This document shows, in pieces, positions 1 through 7,785 of a DNA stretch of 26,565 bases (position 1 is its first letter; every line of letters begins with the position of its first letter). The notes beneath the pieces were generated by a model. That model made no database searches. It saw nothing but the letters and a program-made list of their open reading frames with translations, and was not told the DNA's origin. The position numbers and the translations under genes are program-made. The stretch covers positions 1 to 26,565 of the forward strand of contig CAYQBA010000049.1 of assembly GCA_964415605.1 (NCBI GenBank). Direction: 5' to 3'. Origin of the DNA: UCB3 sp964415605 (GTDB lineage Bacteria; Chloroflexota; Anaerolineae; Epilineales; Epilineaceae).

Positions 1-1466
1 AAATCGCGCGGGGCTTCGGCAAAGAGCCAGAGCATGCCCAGCGGCACGGTGGCAGTCGAAATCGGCACGCACACCGCCGCGGGAAAATCTTCCGGCGAGG
101 GGAGCGTCGGAAGCCGCCGCACGTCGTCGAGCACGATCGCATGCCCGCAGAGGGCTTCGAGGTCGCCCGACCCGGCCAGGGGCGCGACGGCGGGCGCGGC
201 CAGGTTCGCGCCGACGAGCTCGGTCCGCGCCTGGGTGCCGGTCGCGGCGCTGAACCAGGCGGCCGTCGCGCCGTCGTCGCCCCAGTCGCCGGCGTGGCCG
301 ACGGCGGCGAACAGGTCGAGCCCGGGCAGGCGGGCCAAGCCGGAGGCGAACCGCTCGTCGTACCCGCCCAGGCTGTCGTCGAACGGTTCCGGGACGGGCA
401 CGACCTGCCAGGTGTCGCCCGCGCCGGGCTCGCCGCGCAGGATGTCGCCCAGGCGCGCCGGCAGCGCGTCGACGGCGGCGTCCAGGGCCAGGTTGCGGAC
501 GGCGACGGCGAGGGCGCCGTCCGGCAGGACCTCGATGTCCGCGATCACCGGCTGATCGGCGGCGGACCACGGGGCGAGCGGCGCGTCGTCGCCGGTCGGG
601 TCGAGGCGGAACGCCGCGACCGCGCGCATCTCGGCGCCGTCGGCGCGGGAGCGGTAGATGTGCCCGACGGGGAAGCCGTCCATACCGCCCGCCCCCAGGC
701 TGACCCCGGTCGGGTCGACGACGCCGTGCCACACCCAGCCGTCGCGCACCGCCAGGCCGAAGGACCGGGCATCCTTGCCCCATGCCAGCGCGGCGGCGCC
801 GTGCGCGAAGCTGCCGAGGCTCGTCCCGTCGGCCAGCGCCAGACGGTGGATTCGCCCGTCGAAGAGGTTGGCCACGAGCAGGGTGCCCGAGGCCGGGTCG
901 ACGTCGAGGTCGCCCAGGCTCATGCGGCCGACCCAGGCGGCGGCGGGAGCGTCGTCGTCGGTCCGGAGCCGGTGGATGGTGTTGTCGCCGGCGGGCAGCA
1001 CCGCCCACGGCGCAATGGCGCCGGACACCGGGTCGAGCCGATAGATCGCGCCGGCCCCGGCGGTCGGGAACAGCGACCCGCGCTTGAGGAAGGCGGCGGC
1101 GAAGAGCTGCCCGCGCGCGGCATCGTACGCCAGCCCGTACACCGTCCCCACCTGGCCGTAGGTGGCCAGGGGGATCTGAGCGGCCGGCAGGTCATCGGGC
1201 GTGTCGCGGAACGCGAACACCACCGGCACGCCGGCCAGCCCGGTGCCGCGCACGCCGTCGGCGAAGCGCGTCGCGGCCAGGTAGGGGTTGGGCGAGCCGC
1301 AGGCGGCGGCGAGCGCGCCCGCGGCGGTGTCGGCGAGGGCATCGCCGCGATGGACCGCGCGGGCGGCCGGATGCGCCGGGGCGGCGAAGGTGAGGAGCGT
1401 CGGGAGGGCCGTGACGAGGGCAAGCGCGAGCACGAGCAGACGACGACGCGGCCGGGTCCTGTTCAC
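1..1466 (-). CDS. Secreted SdrD-type propeller-like protein joined to a GAF-like segment (3' end off the left edge)
   Basis: The frame is open from a GTG at 1466 to the window edge (488 codons, no stop). AAGGAGG sits five bases before the GTG, which fixes the start. Residues 1-35 form a signal peptide: Arg-rich start, then an LLVLALALVTALPTLL core. Residues ~60-440 read like the N-terminal propeller-like region of SdrD/SpaA-type surface proteins (motifs VYGLAYD, IYRLDP, SLGDLDVDP, LGDILRG, then GDLEALC at 434-440). In that family GDLEALC is normally followed by a GNRVW-type SdrD B-like repeat. Here it is followed by SPEDFPAAVCVPIS and PLGMLWLFAEAPRDF, which I recognise as a cytosolic GAF domain style common in Planctomycetes. 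A secreted propeller fused to a cytosolic GAF makes little sense, so a chimeric join near position 147 is likely. The gene lies downstream of, and co-oriented with, the sigma/anti-sigma pair. Gene and start are well supported; the C-terminal part is doubtful. Confidence 0.75.
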   Translation of the reverse strand, partial: MNRTRPRRRLLVLALALVTALPTLLTFAAPAHPAARAVHRGDALADTAAGALAAACGSPNPYLAATRFADGVRGTGLAGVPVVFAFRDTPDDLPAAQIPLATYGQVGTVYGLAYDAARGQLFAAAFLKRGSLFPTAGAGAIYRLDPVSGAIAPWAVLPAGDNTIHRLRTDDDAPAAAWVGRMSLGDLDVDPASGTLLVANLFDGRIHRLALADGTSLGSFAHGAAALAWGKDARSFGLAVRDGWVWHGVVDPTGVSLGAGGMDGFPVGHIYRSRADGAEMRAVAAFRLDPTGDDAPLAPWSAADQPVIADIEVLPDGALAVAVRNLALDAAVDALPARLGDILRGEPGAGDTWQVVPVPEPFDDSLGGYDERFASGLARLPGLDLFAAVGHAGDWGDDGATAAWFSAATGTQARTELVGANLAAPAVAPLAGSGDLEALCGHAIVLDDVRRLPTLPSPEDFPAAVCVPISTATVPLGMLWLFAEAPRD

Positions 1467-1814
1467 GGCTGCCTCCTTGCGGTGGTCCAGGCTGGCCAGA
1501 TGGGCCTTGCGCCGCGCCGCGCGCGTCGCCGCCGGCGCGGTCGATCCCCTGACGAGCGGCGGGCGTCGAATGTGACCGCCCCATGCTCTCCATGATCCTC
1601 ACCCCTCCAGAGCGGCGAGCAGGAGCCGGCATCGCCGGTGCTCCACGCCCCCCGCAGAGCCGCGGCCTCGTGAAGCGGCTCGCCGCCGGCCGCCCGCGGG
1701 CGCGCTCGGGCGCGGCTGCTGGCCGGTTAGCGGCGGCGGCACAAGTCGGAGCACCGGCGGGCGGTGGAGATGGGGGCGGAGGTTTCGATCCGGGCGACCT
1801 CCACCACGCCTGTC
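1467..1814. other. Gene-free stretch with candidate terminator hairpins
   Basis: These 348 bases lie between the anti-sigma stop and the GTG gene on the minus strand. Two possible stem-loops are visible. At 1778-1802, GGAGGT pairs with ACCTCC over a 13-base loop, beginning 13 bases after the anti-sigma stop; an outer GGTGGAG/CTCCACC pairing is a competing fold. At 1622-1644, GGAGC/GCTCC and CGGC/GCCG pair around an ATC loop with a two-base bulge. Neither has a T-tract. I see no convincing sigma70 promoter and no coding signal, so it is unclear whether the downstream gene shares the sigma operon transcript. Confidence 0.35.
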
Positions 1815-3389
1815 TCACCGCCCCGGCAACGCAAAGTCCGCCACGACGTCGGCGCCCGGCTCGACCGTGATCGGCCGCGCCTGCTCGACGCCGGCCGCCC
1901 CGTCCCACCACAGCCCCGGGCGCCCGGTCCAGGCCTGGGCCGCCCCGACGACGTACGTGCCCGGCTCCAGCGCCAGCGCGTAGCGGCCATCGCCGTCGGC
2001 GAACGCGACCGGCCCCCAGGCCGCGGGGTCCGCGCCGCCCAGCGGCGCCGCGACGAGCATGGCCCCGGCCAGCGGCCGCCCGGCGCCGTCGACGACCCGG
2101 CCGACCACCCGCTGGTCCGGCAGCCGTGCCAGCGTGAAGTCCACCCCCGCGACCGCCTGCCCGGCGGCGAGATCGATCGGCGCCGCCGCCAGCGGGCAGG
2201 CGGCGGCAACCGCCCCGCCGCCCCGCCACCAGACCGGCTGGTGGGCCGGGGACAGCACCCCGATCAGCCACGCGCCCGGCGGCAACGCCATCTGGAAGCT
2301 TCCGTCGGCCGCCGGGAGGCTCTCGACCGCATCGCCCAGCGCCGCGCCGACCCGCCACGCCCGAACCGGGATCTCGGCCCGCGGCTGGCCGTCGGGTCCG
2401 AGCACGCGCCCGGCGACGATGCCGCCGTCCGGCGTCGGCAAGGTCGTCGCGCTCGGCGGCGCGGCACGGACCGGCGTGCCCGTGGGGGACCCGGTCGGCG
2501 TCCCACCGGCGGCCGGCGTACCGGTCGGGACCTCCGTCGCCGTCCAAGCGGCGGGCGGCGTGGTGCGCGGGATGCGGATCGGCGGCTCGACCACGGGGGC
2601 CTCGGCCGTGGTCCTGGTCGACGACCCGGCCCGTACCGCCGTCGCCGTGGACGCGTGGGCGGATGACGCTGATGCTCGCGTCGCCAAATGCTCCGGCGCG
2701 TCGATTGCAGTCCCGGTCCAGCCGCGGCCGAGCAGGGCGCCGCGTCCCGAGCCATCGCCGGCCCGCGCACCCTCCACCGGCACGGCCGGCGCCACCCCGC
2801 CTCGGCGTCCACCGATCGGGGCCGGCGCCATGCCCACGCCGGGATCGAGCTCGCGGGCGCCGGGCGCGCGCGCCACCAGCCCCGGCGTCACCACCCGCGG
2901 CACCGCCGTCGCGCCGCCACGGCCCACCGGGCTCGCAAGACGTCTGCCCGAGGTCCGCCCGTCACCGCCGTCGCCGCCCCCGCCGGGCCACGATCCCGTC
3001 GCGACCGTCCCGGCCAGCCCAGCAAGCCCCAGCAGCAGCATCAGCGCCAGCCAGCCCACCGGGCCGGCCCAGCCGCGCGAGCCGTTGGCCGGGTGGATCG
3101 CCGCCCTCGCCGGTGCCGCCGCGTCTCCGACCGCCGCCTCGCCCGCCGCCGCATCTCCGGCCGCCTCGCGCGCGATGGCCGCAAGCACCGGCCCAAGCGA
3201 CGGCAGTGGAGCCGCGGCGGCAAGGTCCTCGGCACGCACCGCCCCAGCGATGGCGCGCCAGGCGTCGGCCTCGGCGCGACAGCTAGCGCACACGTCGAGA
3301 TGGCACGTCACCCCCGCCGCCTCGGCGGGCGGGAGGGTGCCGGCGACGAAGCGCGGCAGGGTGTCGGCGGGGAGGTCACACGTCTTCAT
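1815..3389 (-). CDS. Membrane anti-sigma factor with extracellular carboxypeptidase-regulatory-like domains
   Basis: Predicted to hold the co-transcribed ECF sigma factor at the membrane and release it on an outside signal. In 524 aa, the cytoplasmic N-terminus carries the zinc-binding anti-sigma (ZAS) signature H30-x3-C34-x2-C37 (CHLDVCASC). A single membrane helix lies at ~107-132 (VGWLALMLLLGLAGLAGTV), followed by a ~190-residue Gly/Thr/Pro-rich linker. Two tandem beta-sandwich domains of the carboxypeptidase regulatory-like type follow, at ~325-420 (GRVLGPDGQP, ADGSFQMALPPGAW) and ~425-520 (GRVVDGAGRPLAG, GDGRYALALEPGTYVV). The ATG at 3389 is preferred over 3401 because GGGGA lies five bases upstream, inside the sigma gene; the genes overlap by 14 bases, implying translational coupling. 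The outer domains probably sense or bind wall or surface components (inference). Role confident; ligand unknown. Confidence 0.85.
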   Translation of the reverse strand: MKTCDLPADTLPRFVAGTLPPAEAAGVTCHLDVCASCRAEADAWRAIAGAVRAEDLAAAAPLPSLGPVLAAIAREAAGDAAAGEAAVGDAAAPARAAIHPANGSRGWAGPVGWLALMLLLGLAGLAGTVATGSWPGGGGDGGDGRTSGRRLASPVGRGGATAVPRVVTPGLVARAPGARELDPGVGMAPAPIGGRRGGVAPAVPVEGARAGDGSGRGALLGRGWTGTAIDAPEHLATRASASSAHASTATAVRAGSSTRTTAEAPVVEPPIRIPRTTPPAAWTATEVPTGTPAAGGTPTGSPTGTPVRAAPPSATTLPTPDGGIVAGRVLGPDGQPRAEIPVRAWRVGAALGDAVESLPAADGSFQMALPPGAWLIGVLSPAHQPVWWRGGGAVAAACPLAAAPIDLAAGQAVAGVDFTLARLPDQRVVGRVVDGAGRPLAGAMLVAAPLGGADPAAWGPVAFADGDGRYALALEPGTYVVGAAQAWTGRPGLWWDGAAGVEQARPITVEPGADVVADFALPGR

Positions 3390-4068
3390 CGGGTTCCCCA
3401 TACGCGGTCAGGTGGTGGGCGAGGGCGCGGCGCGCCCGGTGCAGCCGGCTCTTGACCGTGCCCGGCGCCACGCCGAGCACGGCCGCGGCGTCCTCGATCG
3501 ACAGGCCGTGGAAGAACACCAGGGCCAGCGTGGCGCGCTGGTCCGCCGGCAGGCGCCGCAGCCCGGCGCGCAGGTCGACGCGCGCGGTGACCCGGCCGTC
3601 GACCCCGCCCGCCGGCACGGCGGTCATGGCGGCCGCCGTGCCGGCCGGCTGGCTGTCCGGCGCATCCAGCGACACCTGCGGCAGGCGCCGGCGGCGGCTG
3701 GCGTTGACGGCCCGGTGGTGCGCGATCGTCAGGAGCCACGTGCGCACCCGTGCCGCCCCGCGGAAGCCGTCGGCCGCCCGCCACGCCGCCAGCATGACGT
3801 CCTGCAGCACCTCCTCCGCCAGCGTCCGGTCCCCGAGCCGGCGCACGAGGTAGGCCAGCACACCGCCGCCATGCCGGGCGTACAGCGCCTCGAGCGCGGC
3901 CGTCTCGCCGCGCGCCATCGCCTGGACCAGCGGCAGGTCGGGATCCGGCGCCACCGGCGGGCCCGCCGTCGCCTCGGCGCCCGGCGGGAGCGCCACGGCG
4001 GACGGGGGCGCCGCGTCGGCCGGCACCGCCGCACCCCGGACCGGGTCTCGGAAGCCTGCGAGCGTCAT
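3376..4068 (-). CDS. ECF-type RNA polymerase sigma factor
   Basis: An extracytoplasmic-function sigma70 factor, 230 aa, directing core polymerase to a small regulon. Sigma region 2 lies at ~54-125 (ALYARHGGGVLAYLVRR, AEEVLQDVMLAAWRAADGF, RTWLLTIAHHRAVN). Region 4 lies at ~168-220, with the helix-turn-helix LSIEDAAAVLGVAPGTVKSR. Region 3 is absent, as expected for ECF factors. The first ~45 residues are Ala/Pro-rich and not conserved. The ATG at 4068 is chosen because AGGTGG sits seven bases upstream; the ATG at 4074 would leave one base of spacing. The stop overlaps the anti-sigma start. A GGAACC-N16-GTGTCC promoter just upstream gives a leader of only about ten bases, so a slightly later start remains possible. 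Autoregulation is inferred from the matching divergent promoter. Subgroup within ECF not assigned. Confidence 0.93.
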   Translation of the reverse strand: MTLAGFRDPVRGAAVPADAAPPSAVALPPGAEATAGPPVAPDPDLPLVQAMARGETAALEALYARHGGGVLAYLVRRLGDRTLAEEVLQDVMLAAWRAADGFRGAARVRTWLLTIAHHRAVNASRRRRLPQVSLDAPDSQPAGTAAAMTAVPAGGVDGRVTARVDLRAGLRRLPADQRATLALVFFHGLSIEDAAAVLGVAPGTVKSRLHRARRALAHHLTAYGEPDEDV

Positions 4069-4083
4069 CGCCATTCCACCTTG

Positions 4084-4111
4084 GGACACCCCGAGGGGCG
4101 GACAAGGTTCC
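4084..4111 (-). promoter_or_regulatory. ECF-type promoter for the sigma/anti-sigma operon
   Basis: On the minus strand GGAACC (4111-4106), 16 bases, then GTGTCC (4089-4084). GGAAC in the -35 position and a GTC-containing -10 are typical of ECF sigma promoters. It lies 16 bases before the chosen sigma start. The same motif with identical spacing faces the other way at 4136-4163. Confidence 0.6.
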
Positions 4112-4135
4112 ATCTCGGCCGGCGAATCCGAACAT

Positions 4136-4163
4136 GGAACCCCATGCAAACCTCGACGTGTCT
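4136..4163 (+). promoter_or_regulatory. ECF-type promoter for the large surface protein
   Basis: GGAACC (4136-4141), 16 bases, then GTGTCT (4158-4163), 56 bases before the ATG at 4220. The match in both elements and in spacing to the divergent minus-strand promoter suggests recognition by the neighbouring sigma factor. Confidence 0.6.
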
Positions 4164-4219
4164 TTCCACCGCGACGGCACCGGGATCCACCCGGCGTCCA
4201 CCACCGAAGGAGTTGTACC

Positions 4220-7200
4220 ATGCTATCACGGTTGATGAAAGCCGCGCGGATCGCCAATCGCCCCGGGCGGACCTCCACAGGGCTGACCTGGCGCGCTTTG
4301 GCCGTCGGATCGTTCGGCGCCGGCAACCGGCGCGCGCTGGTCGCCACGCTGGCCATCATGCTCGCGGCCGCCGGTGCCGGCGCCGCGCTCGGCATGGTGC
4401 CGCGGACCGGCGGGGAAGCCCGCGCGTTGGCGGCGGACAACCGGGTCCAGCTCCCGGCGCCAGGCGCCGCCGACCAGATCCGGCCCCCGGCACAAGGCGC
4501 GGGACACCTCGGAGGGACCGCGGCACAAGGCGTGGGCCTCTTGGACGCCGCGCAGCAAGGGACGCCGGCCGCGGGCGCCGGCGCGCGCGAGGTGTTCGTG
4601 CCGGTGCTGAACTTCGAGGGCCAGGACGACGTCTGCCGGTCGTGGATCGCCGTCCAGAACGTCGGCGCCGAGCCGACCAAGGGCGTGCTCGTGGCCTTCA
4701 TGCGAGCCGGCCAGTGCCCCCCGGACGACCAGGGCATCAACAAGACCGAGTGCACCGGCCTCCTCATGCCGGGAGCCACGTGGAACCTCCTCGGCGCGCA
4801 GATCCCGACCGGCGCGTTCGGCGGCGTGGTCTACAGCTTCACGACCCGGCGGCTTTCGGAGATCGGCGCGTCGGCCGGCGGCGCGGACGACGTGACGGCG
4901 GATCACCTGTGCGCGATGTTGTCGGCCACCGGCCGCGGGGTCGCCGGGCGGTACGCCGCGTTCGCCACGGCGCTGCGGGCGGGCGACGTGTTCGAGGGCG
5001 TCGATCTCGGCCGGGCGGCCGGCGCCCCGATCGCGGTCCAGGTCATCCGGCACTGCCCGGGCGACCGGACGCCGGGGACCGAGGTTGGCAGCAGCTACTC
5101 CGGCCTCGACTTGGCGAGCCTCGGGGCCCCGGCCGCCGCCGGTCGCTACGCGTACGCCGTCAGCGGCGTCCACGCCGCCGACAGCGGCGCCGACACGTTC
5201 GTGTACCTCCAAAACGCCGGGCTTGCCTGTGCGAATGTCGAGCTGTGGTTCGCCGAGGCCGGCACGTGCGGCCAGCGGGTGCGGTGCGGCGCCGGCCGCG
5301 GCATCGCGCCGGGCGAGACTGGCGTCCTGCCCGCCGACGCCTGCGCGGGCCCGTCCCAACGCGGTACGGTGTGGATCGCGAGCGACCAGCCGCTGGCGGT
5401 CGTGGCCGACACGGCGGATCGCGACACGCTGTTGACGCATGCGGGGCTCGCGGTGGCGGCATCGGACGCCGGCGCAGACCCGGTGGCCGGCACCGCCCGG
5501 CGGCTCCTCGCCCCGGTGGTGTACGTCGACCCGGCCAGCGCGGCGCCGGTGCGGCCGGTCGCCGGCAACGTCGCCGTCTTCGTCACAAACCCCTCGCCGG
5601 CGGACCCGGCGCTCGTGCGGGTCAGCCTGCGCGACGCGGCCGGCGCCATCATCGCCGCCGAGATGGGCGCGATCTGCCCGGGCGGCACCGAGGTGTTCGG
5701 CGGAGCGACGACAGCTGCCGACGGCGGCGCGACCGTGGGCTCGATCCTGGTCGAGAGCGAGTGGAACCCAGAGTCGCCGGCCATCGAGCCTCCGGAGGTG
5801 AGCGCCGTGGCGGAGGTGCGCCAGCGCAACGCTAGCGCGCCGGCCGACGTGCTGCTCGGGAGCTCGATCAACCTCCAACCGGTGCCGGGCGGGTCCGATG
5901 TGCCGCCCGCGGGCGGCGTCGGGCCGGGGCATGCCCTCCTGGCGGTGCCGCTGGTGGCCAATGACCTCAACGGCACCGGGCTGGCCACCGAGCTGGTGGT
6001 CGGCAACGCCATCGACACGCCGGGGCGGACGGACGTGGCGGTGCTGGTGTACGACCAGAATGCCCTGGTCAGCGTACGGTGCCGTGACCTGGGGCCGGGC
6101 GGCGTGGCGTACATCGACATGCGGGCGGCTCACGGCGTCGACTCGGGGTTCAAGGGCAGCGCGCTGGTCAGCGCGACGGCATGGAGCCACACGACCGAGA
6201 TCCGCCCGGGCGTCGTCCAGGCGGTCGTCGGCCTGCTGGCGGCCTCGGTGGTGCGCTCGGGCACGGTCGCGGGCGAGGACATCCCGGGCGACGAGGTCGG
6301 CGTGACGGCGGCCGTCCCGCTGCCGGCGGAGGCGTGGCGCGGCTTCGAGGGAACGCGGGTAGCCGTGCCGCTGTGCCCGGCGGGCACGTTGCCGGCGCGC
6401 CTGCCGGCGGCACCGGTGAACGCTCCGGCGGCGGCGCTGGCGGCCGAGGTGCACCTGCCGGTGGTCAACTTCGTCTCGCAGGATGAGATCTGTATAGCCA
6501 CCATCGAGGTAACCAACAACGGAACGGTGCCGGGCAAAGCGATCCTCCTGGCGATGGGCGAGCCGTCCTTCTGCCCGCCGGACTGCAACGGGCCGCTGTA
6601 CATCGAGTGCTCCGGCCTGATCCAACCCGGCGGCACCTGGCGGCTGGGCGGCAACAGCAGGCTGGTGGGCACCAACAGCGCCACGGTGTTCAGCCTTTCG
6701 GCCAGCACGCTCGGCGACCTCGGCATCCGACCGGGCTCGAGCGATGTGGCCGCCGACGCGGTGTGCGCGGCGCTCGAGGACGGCGCGAACGTCAACGCGT
6801 TCGTCGACCGCTGCACCGACTACCGGCGGTTCCTCACGGCGTTCCAGCACGGCGGCCAGTACGCTGGCCTGCCGCTCGGGCTGACGTACGGACCGCCGAT
6901 CGGGGTGTCGGTGACGCGCGACTGCCAGGTGCCGCCGTCGCGCAACCGGCCCGGATCGCCGCCGTTCACGGTCGGTTACACGGGCATCCCGCACGGCGAC
7001 GTCGTGGCGCCCGCTCCGGGGAGCGATCCGTCACGGTCGCGGTTCACCTACAACATCTCGCAGGTGCTCGGCGACTTCGAGTCCGAGGTGAGCGTGATCT
7101 ACATCGAGAACGCCGGCGTCATGTGCGCCAGCATCACGATCCTCTTCGACGGGCTTGGCCTGGGTGGCGCACCCGAGCGGCGCCTGTGTCAGGTGTACTC

Positions 7201-7654
7201 GGTGGCGGCGGGGGACGCCTACCAGTTCGACGCCACGGACTGCGTGGGCCCGAGCTGGCGGGGCACGGCGGTGCTGGCCAGCGATCAGCCGCTGGCGCTG
7301 ATGGTGGAGGTGCTCAGCCTCATCGACGGACGCGTGCTGCGCGCCCACGGGGGCGAGCCCGGCAGCCTCCCGTTCGACTTCGACGGCGACGGCGACGTCG
7401 ACCGCGGCGACGTCGCGCGGCTGGACGCGGCGATGGGCGCGCGGCCGGGCTCGCCGCGTTGGGAACCGAAGCTGGACCTCAACCACGACGGGGTCATCGA
7501 CCAGGCTGACCGGGACTGGATGGCACAGTTCGTCGACAAGCAGATCGTCGTCACGACGCCGGGCGCCACGCCGGGGCCGGAGGCCACGCCGACGCCGTCG
7601 GGGATCCGCTTCACCAAGCTCTACCTGCCCTTCGGCGAGCGACCACAGCGCTGA
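4220..7654 (+). CDS. Large secreted surface protein with duplicated Cys-rich module, dockerin-like EF-hands and YLP C-terminus
   Basis: This 1144-aa protein has a start fixed by AAGGAG seven bases before the ATG. A long n-region and hydrophobic core (ALVATLAIMLAAAGAGAALG) at ~39-60 form the signal peptide. Module A (~123-415) starts VFVPVLNFEGQDDVC and module B (~743-1050) starts HLPVVNFVSQDEIC. They share a Cys-Pro-Pro site, ECSGL/ECTGL, IEN/LQNAG and ASDQPLA motifs, so this is an internal duplication. An unassigned beta-rich segment lies between. At ~1053-1100 two calcium-loop motifs, DFDGDGDVDRGD and DLNHDGVIDQAD, form a dockerin type I-like pair. A short TPGPEATPTP linker and KLYLPFGERPQR end the protein. 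I recall similar unnamed proteins in Chloroflexota. It is divergent from the sigma gene and has a matching ECF promoter, so it is probably a target of that sigma factor. Biochemical function unknown. Confidence 0.88.
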   Translation: MLSRLMKAARIANRPGRTSTGLTWRALAVGSFGAGNRRALVATLAIMLAAAGAGAALGMVPRTGGEARALAADNRVQLPAPGAADQIRPPAQGAGHLGGTAAQGVGLLDAAQQGTPAAGAGAREVFVPVLNFEGQDDVCRSWIAVQNVGAEPTKGVLVAFMRAGQCPPDDQGINKTECTGLLMPGATWNLLGAQIPTGAFGGVVYSFTTRRLSEIGASAGGADDVTADHLCAMLSATGRGVAGRYAAFATALRAGDVFEGVDLGRAAGAPIAVQVIRHCPGDRTPGTEVGSSYSGLDLASLGAPAAAGRYAYAVSGVHAADSGADTFVYLQNAGLACANVELWFAEAGTCGQRVRCGAGRGIAPGETGVLPADACAGPSQRGTVWIASDQPLAVVADTADRDTLLTHAGLAVAASDAGADPVAGTARRLLAPVVYVDPASAAPVRPVAGNVAVFVTNPSPADPALVRVSLRDAAGAIIAAEMGAICPGGTEVFGGATTAADGGATVGSILVESEWNPESPAIEPPEVSAVAEVRQRNASAPADVLLGSSINLQPVPGGSDVPPAGGVGPGHALLAVPLVANDLNGTGLATELVVGNAIDTPGRTDVAVLVYDQNALVSVRCRDLGPGGVAYIDMRAAHGVDSGFKGSALVSATAWSHTTEIRPGVVQAVVGLLAASVVRSGTVAGEDIPGDEVGVTAAVPLPAEAWRGFEGTRVAVPLCPAGTLPARLPAAPVNAPAAALAAEVHLPVVNFVSQDEICIATIEVTNNGTVPGKAILLAMGEPSFCPPDCNGPLYIECSGLIQPGGTWRLGGNSRLVGTNSATVFSLSASTLGDLGIRPGSSDVAADAVCAALEDGANVNAFVDRCTDYRRFLTAFQHGGQYAGLPLGLTYGPPIGVSVTRDCQVPPSRNRPGSPPFTVGYTGIPHGDVVAPAPGSDPSRSRFTYNISQVLGDFESEVSVIYIENAGVMCASITILFDGLGLGGAPERRLCQVYSVAAGDAYQFDATDCVGPSWRGTAVLASDQPLALMVEVLSLIDGRVLRAHGGEPGSLPFDFDGDGDVDRGDVARLDAAMGARPGSPRWEPKLDLNHDGVIDQADRDWMAQFVDKQIVVTTPGATPGPEATPTPSGIRFTKLYLPFGERPQR

Positions 7655-7695
7655 GCCGAGACTGCCGGGAGGCCGCCGCATGGGGGCGGCACAAG

Positions 7696-7729
7696 GGGCC
7701 GGAACGCTGCGGGCACAGCGTTCCGGCCC
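7696..7729. terminator. 14-bp perfect hairpin after the large surface protein gene
   Basis: GGGCCGGAACGCTG (7696-7709) pairs perfectly with 7716-7729 around a six-base loop, 41 bases after the stop. There is no T-tract downstream, so it is a terminator-like or transcript-stabilising stem rather than a classic intrinsic terminator. Confidence 0.55.
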
Positions 7730-7785
7730 GGTGCGTCCGCGGGTAAGCGCTGTAACCAAAGCCCTGCCGTGCGCGTCCTGGTCGC

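Noticed and set aside
141..1595. Long plus-strand open frame opposite the propeller gene
   Set aside because: Gly/Arg/Ala-rich translation typical of antisense frames in GC-rich DNA, and the minus frame has a signal peptide, a strong ribosome site and recognisable motifs.
2059..5835. 1258-codon plus-strand open frame across the sigma/anti-sigma locus
   Set aside because: It runs antisense through two recognisable genes and across the divergent promoter region; its translation is low-complexity Arg/Gly/Ala.
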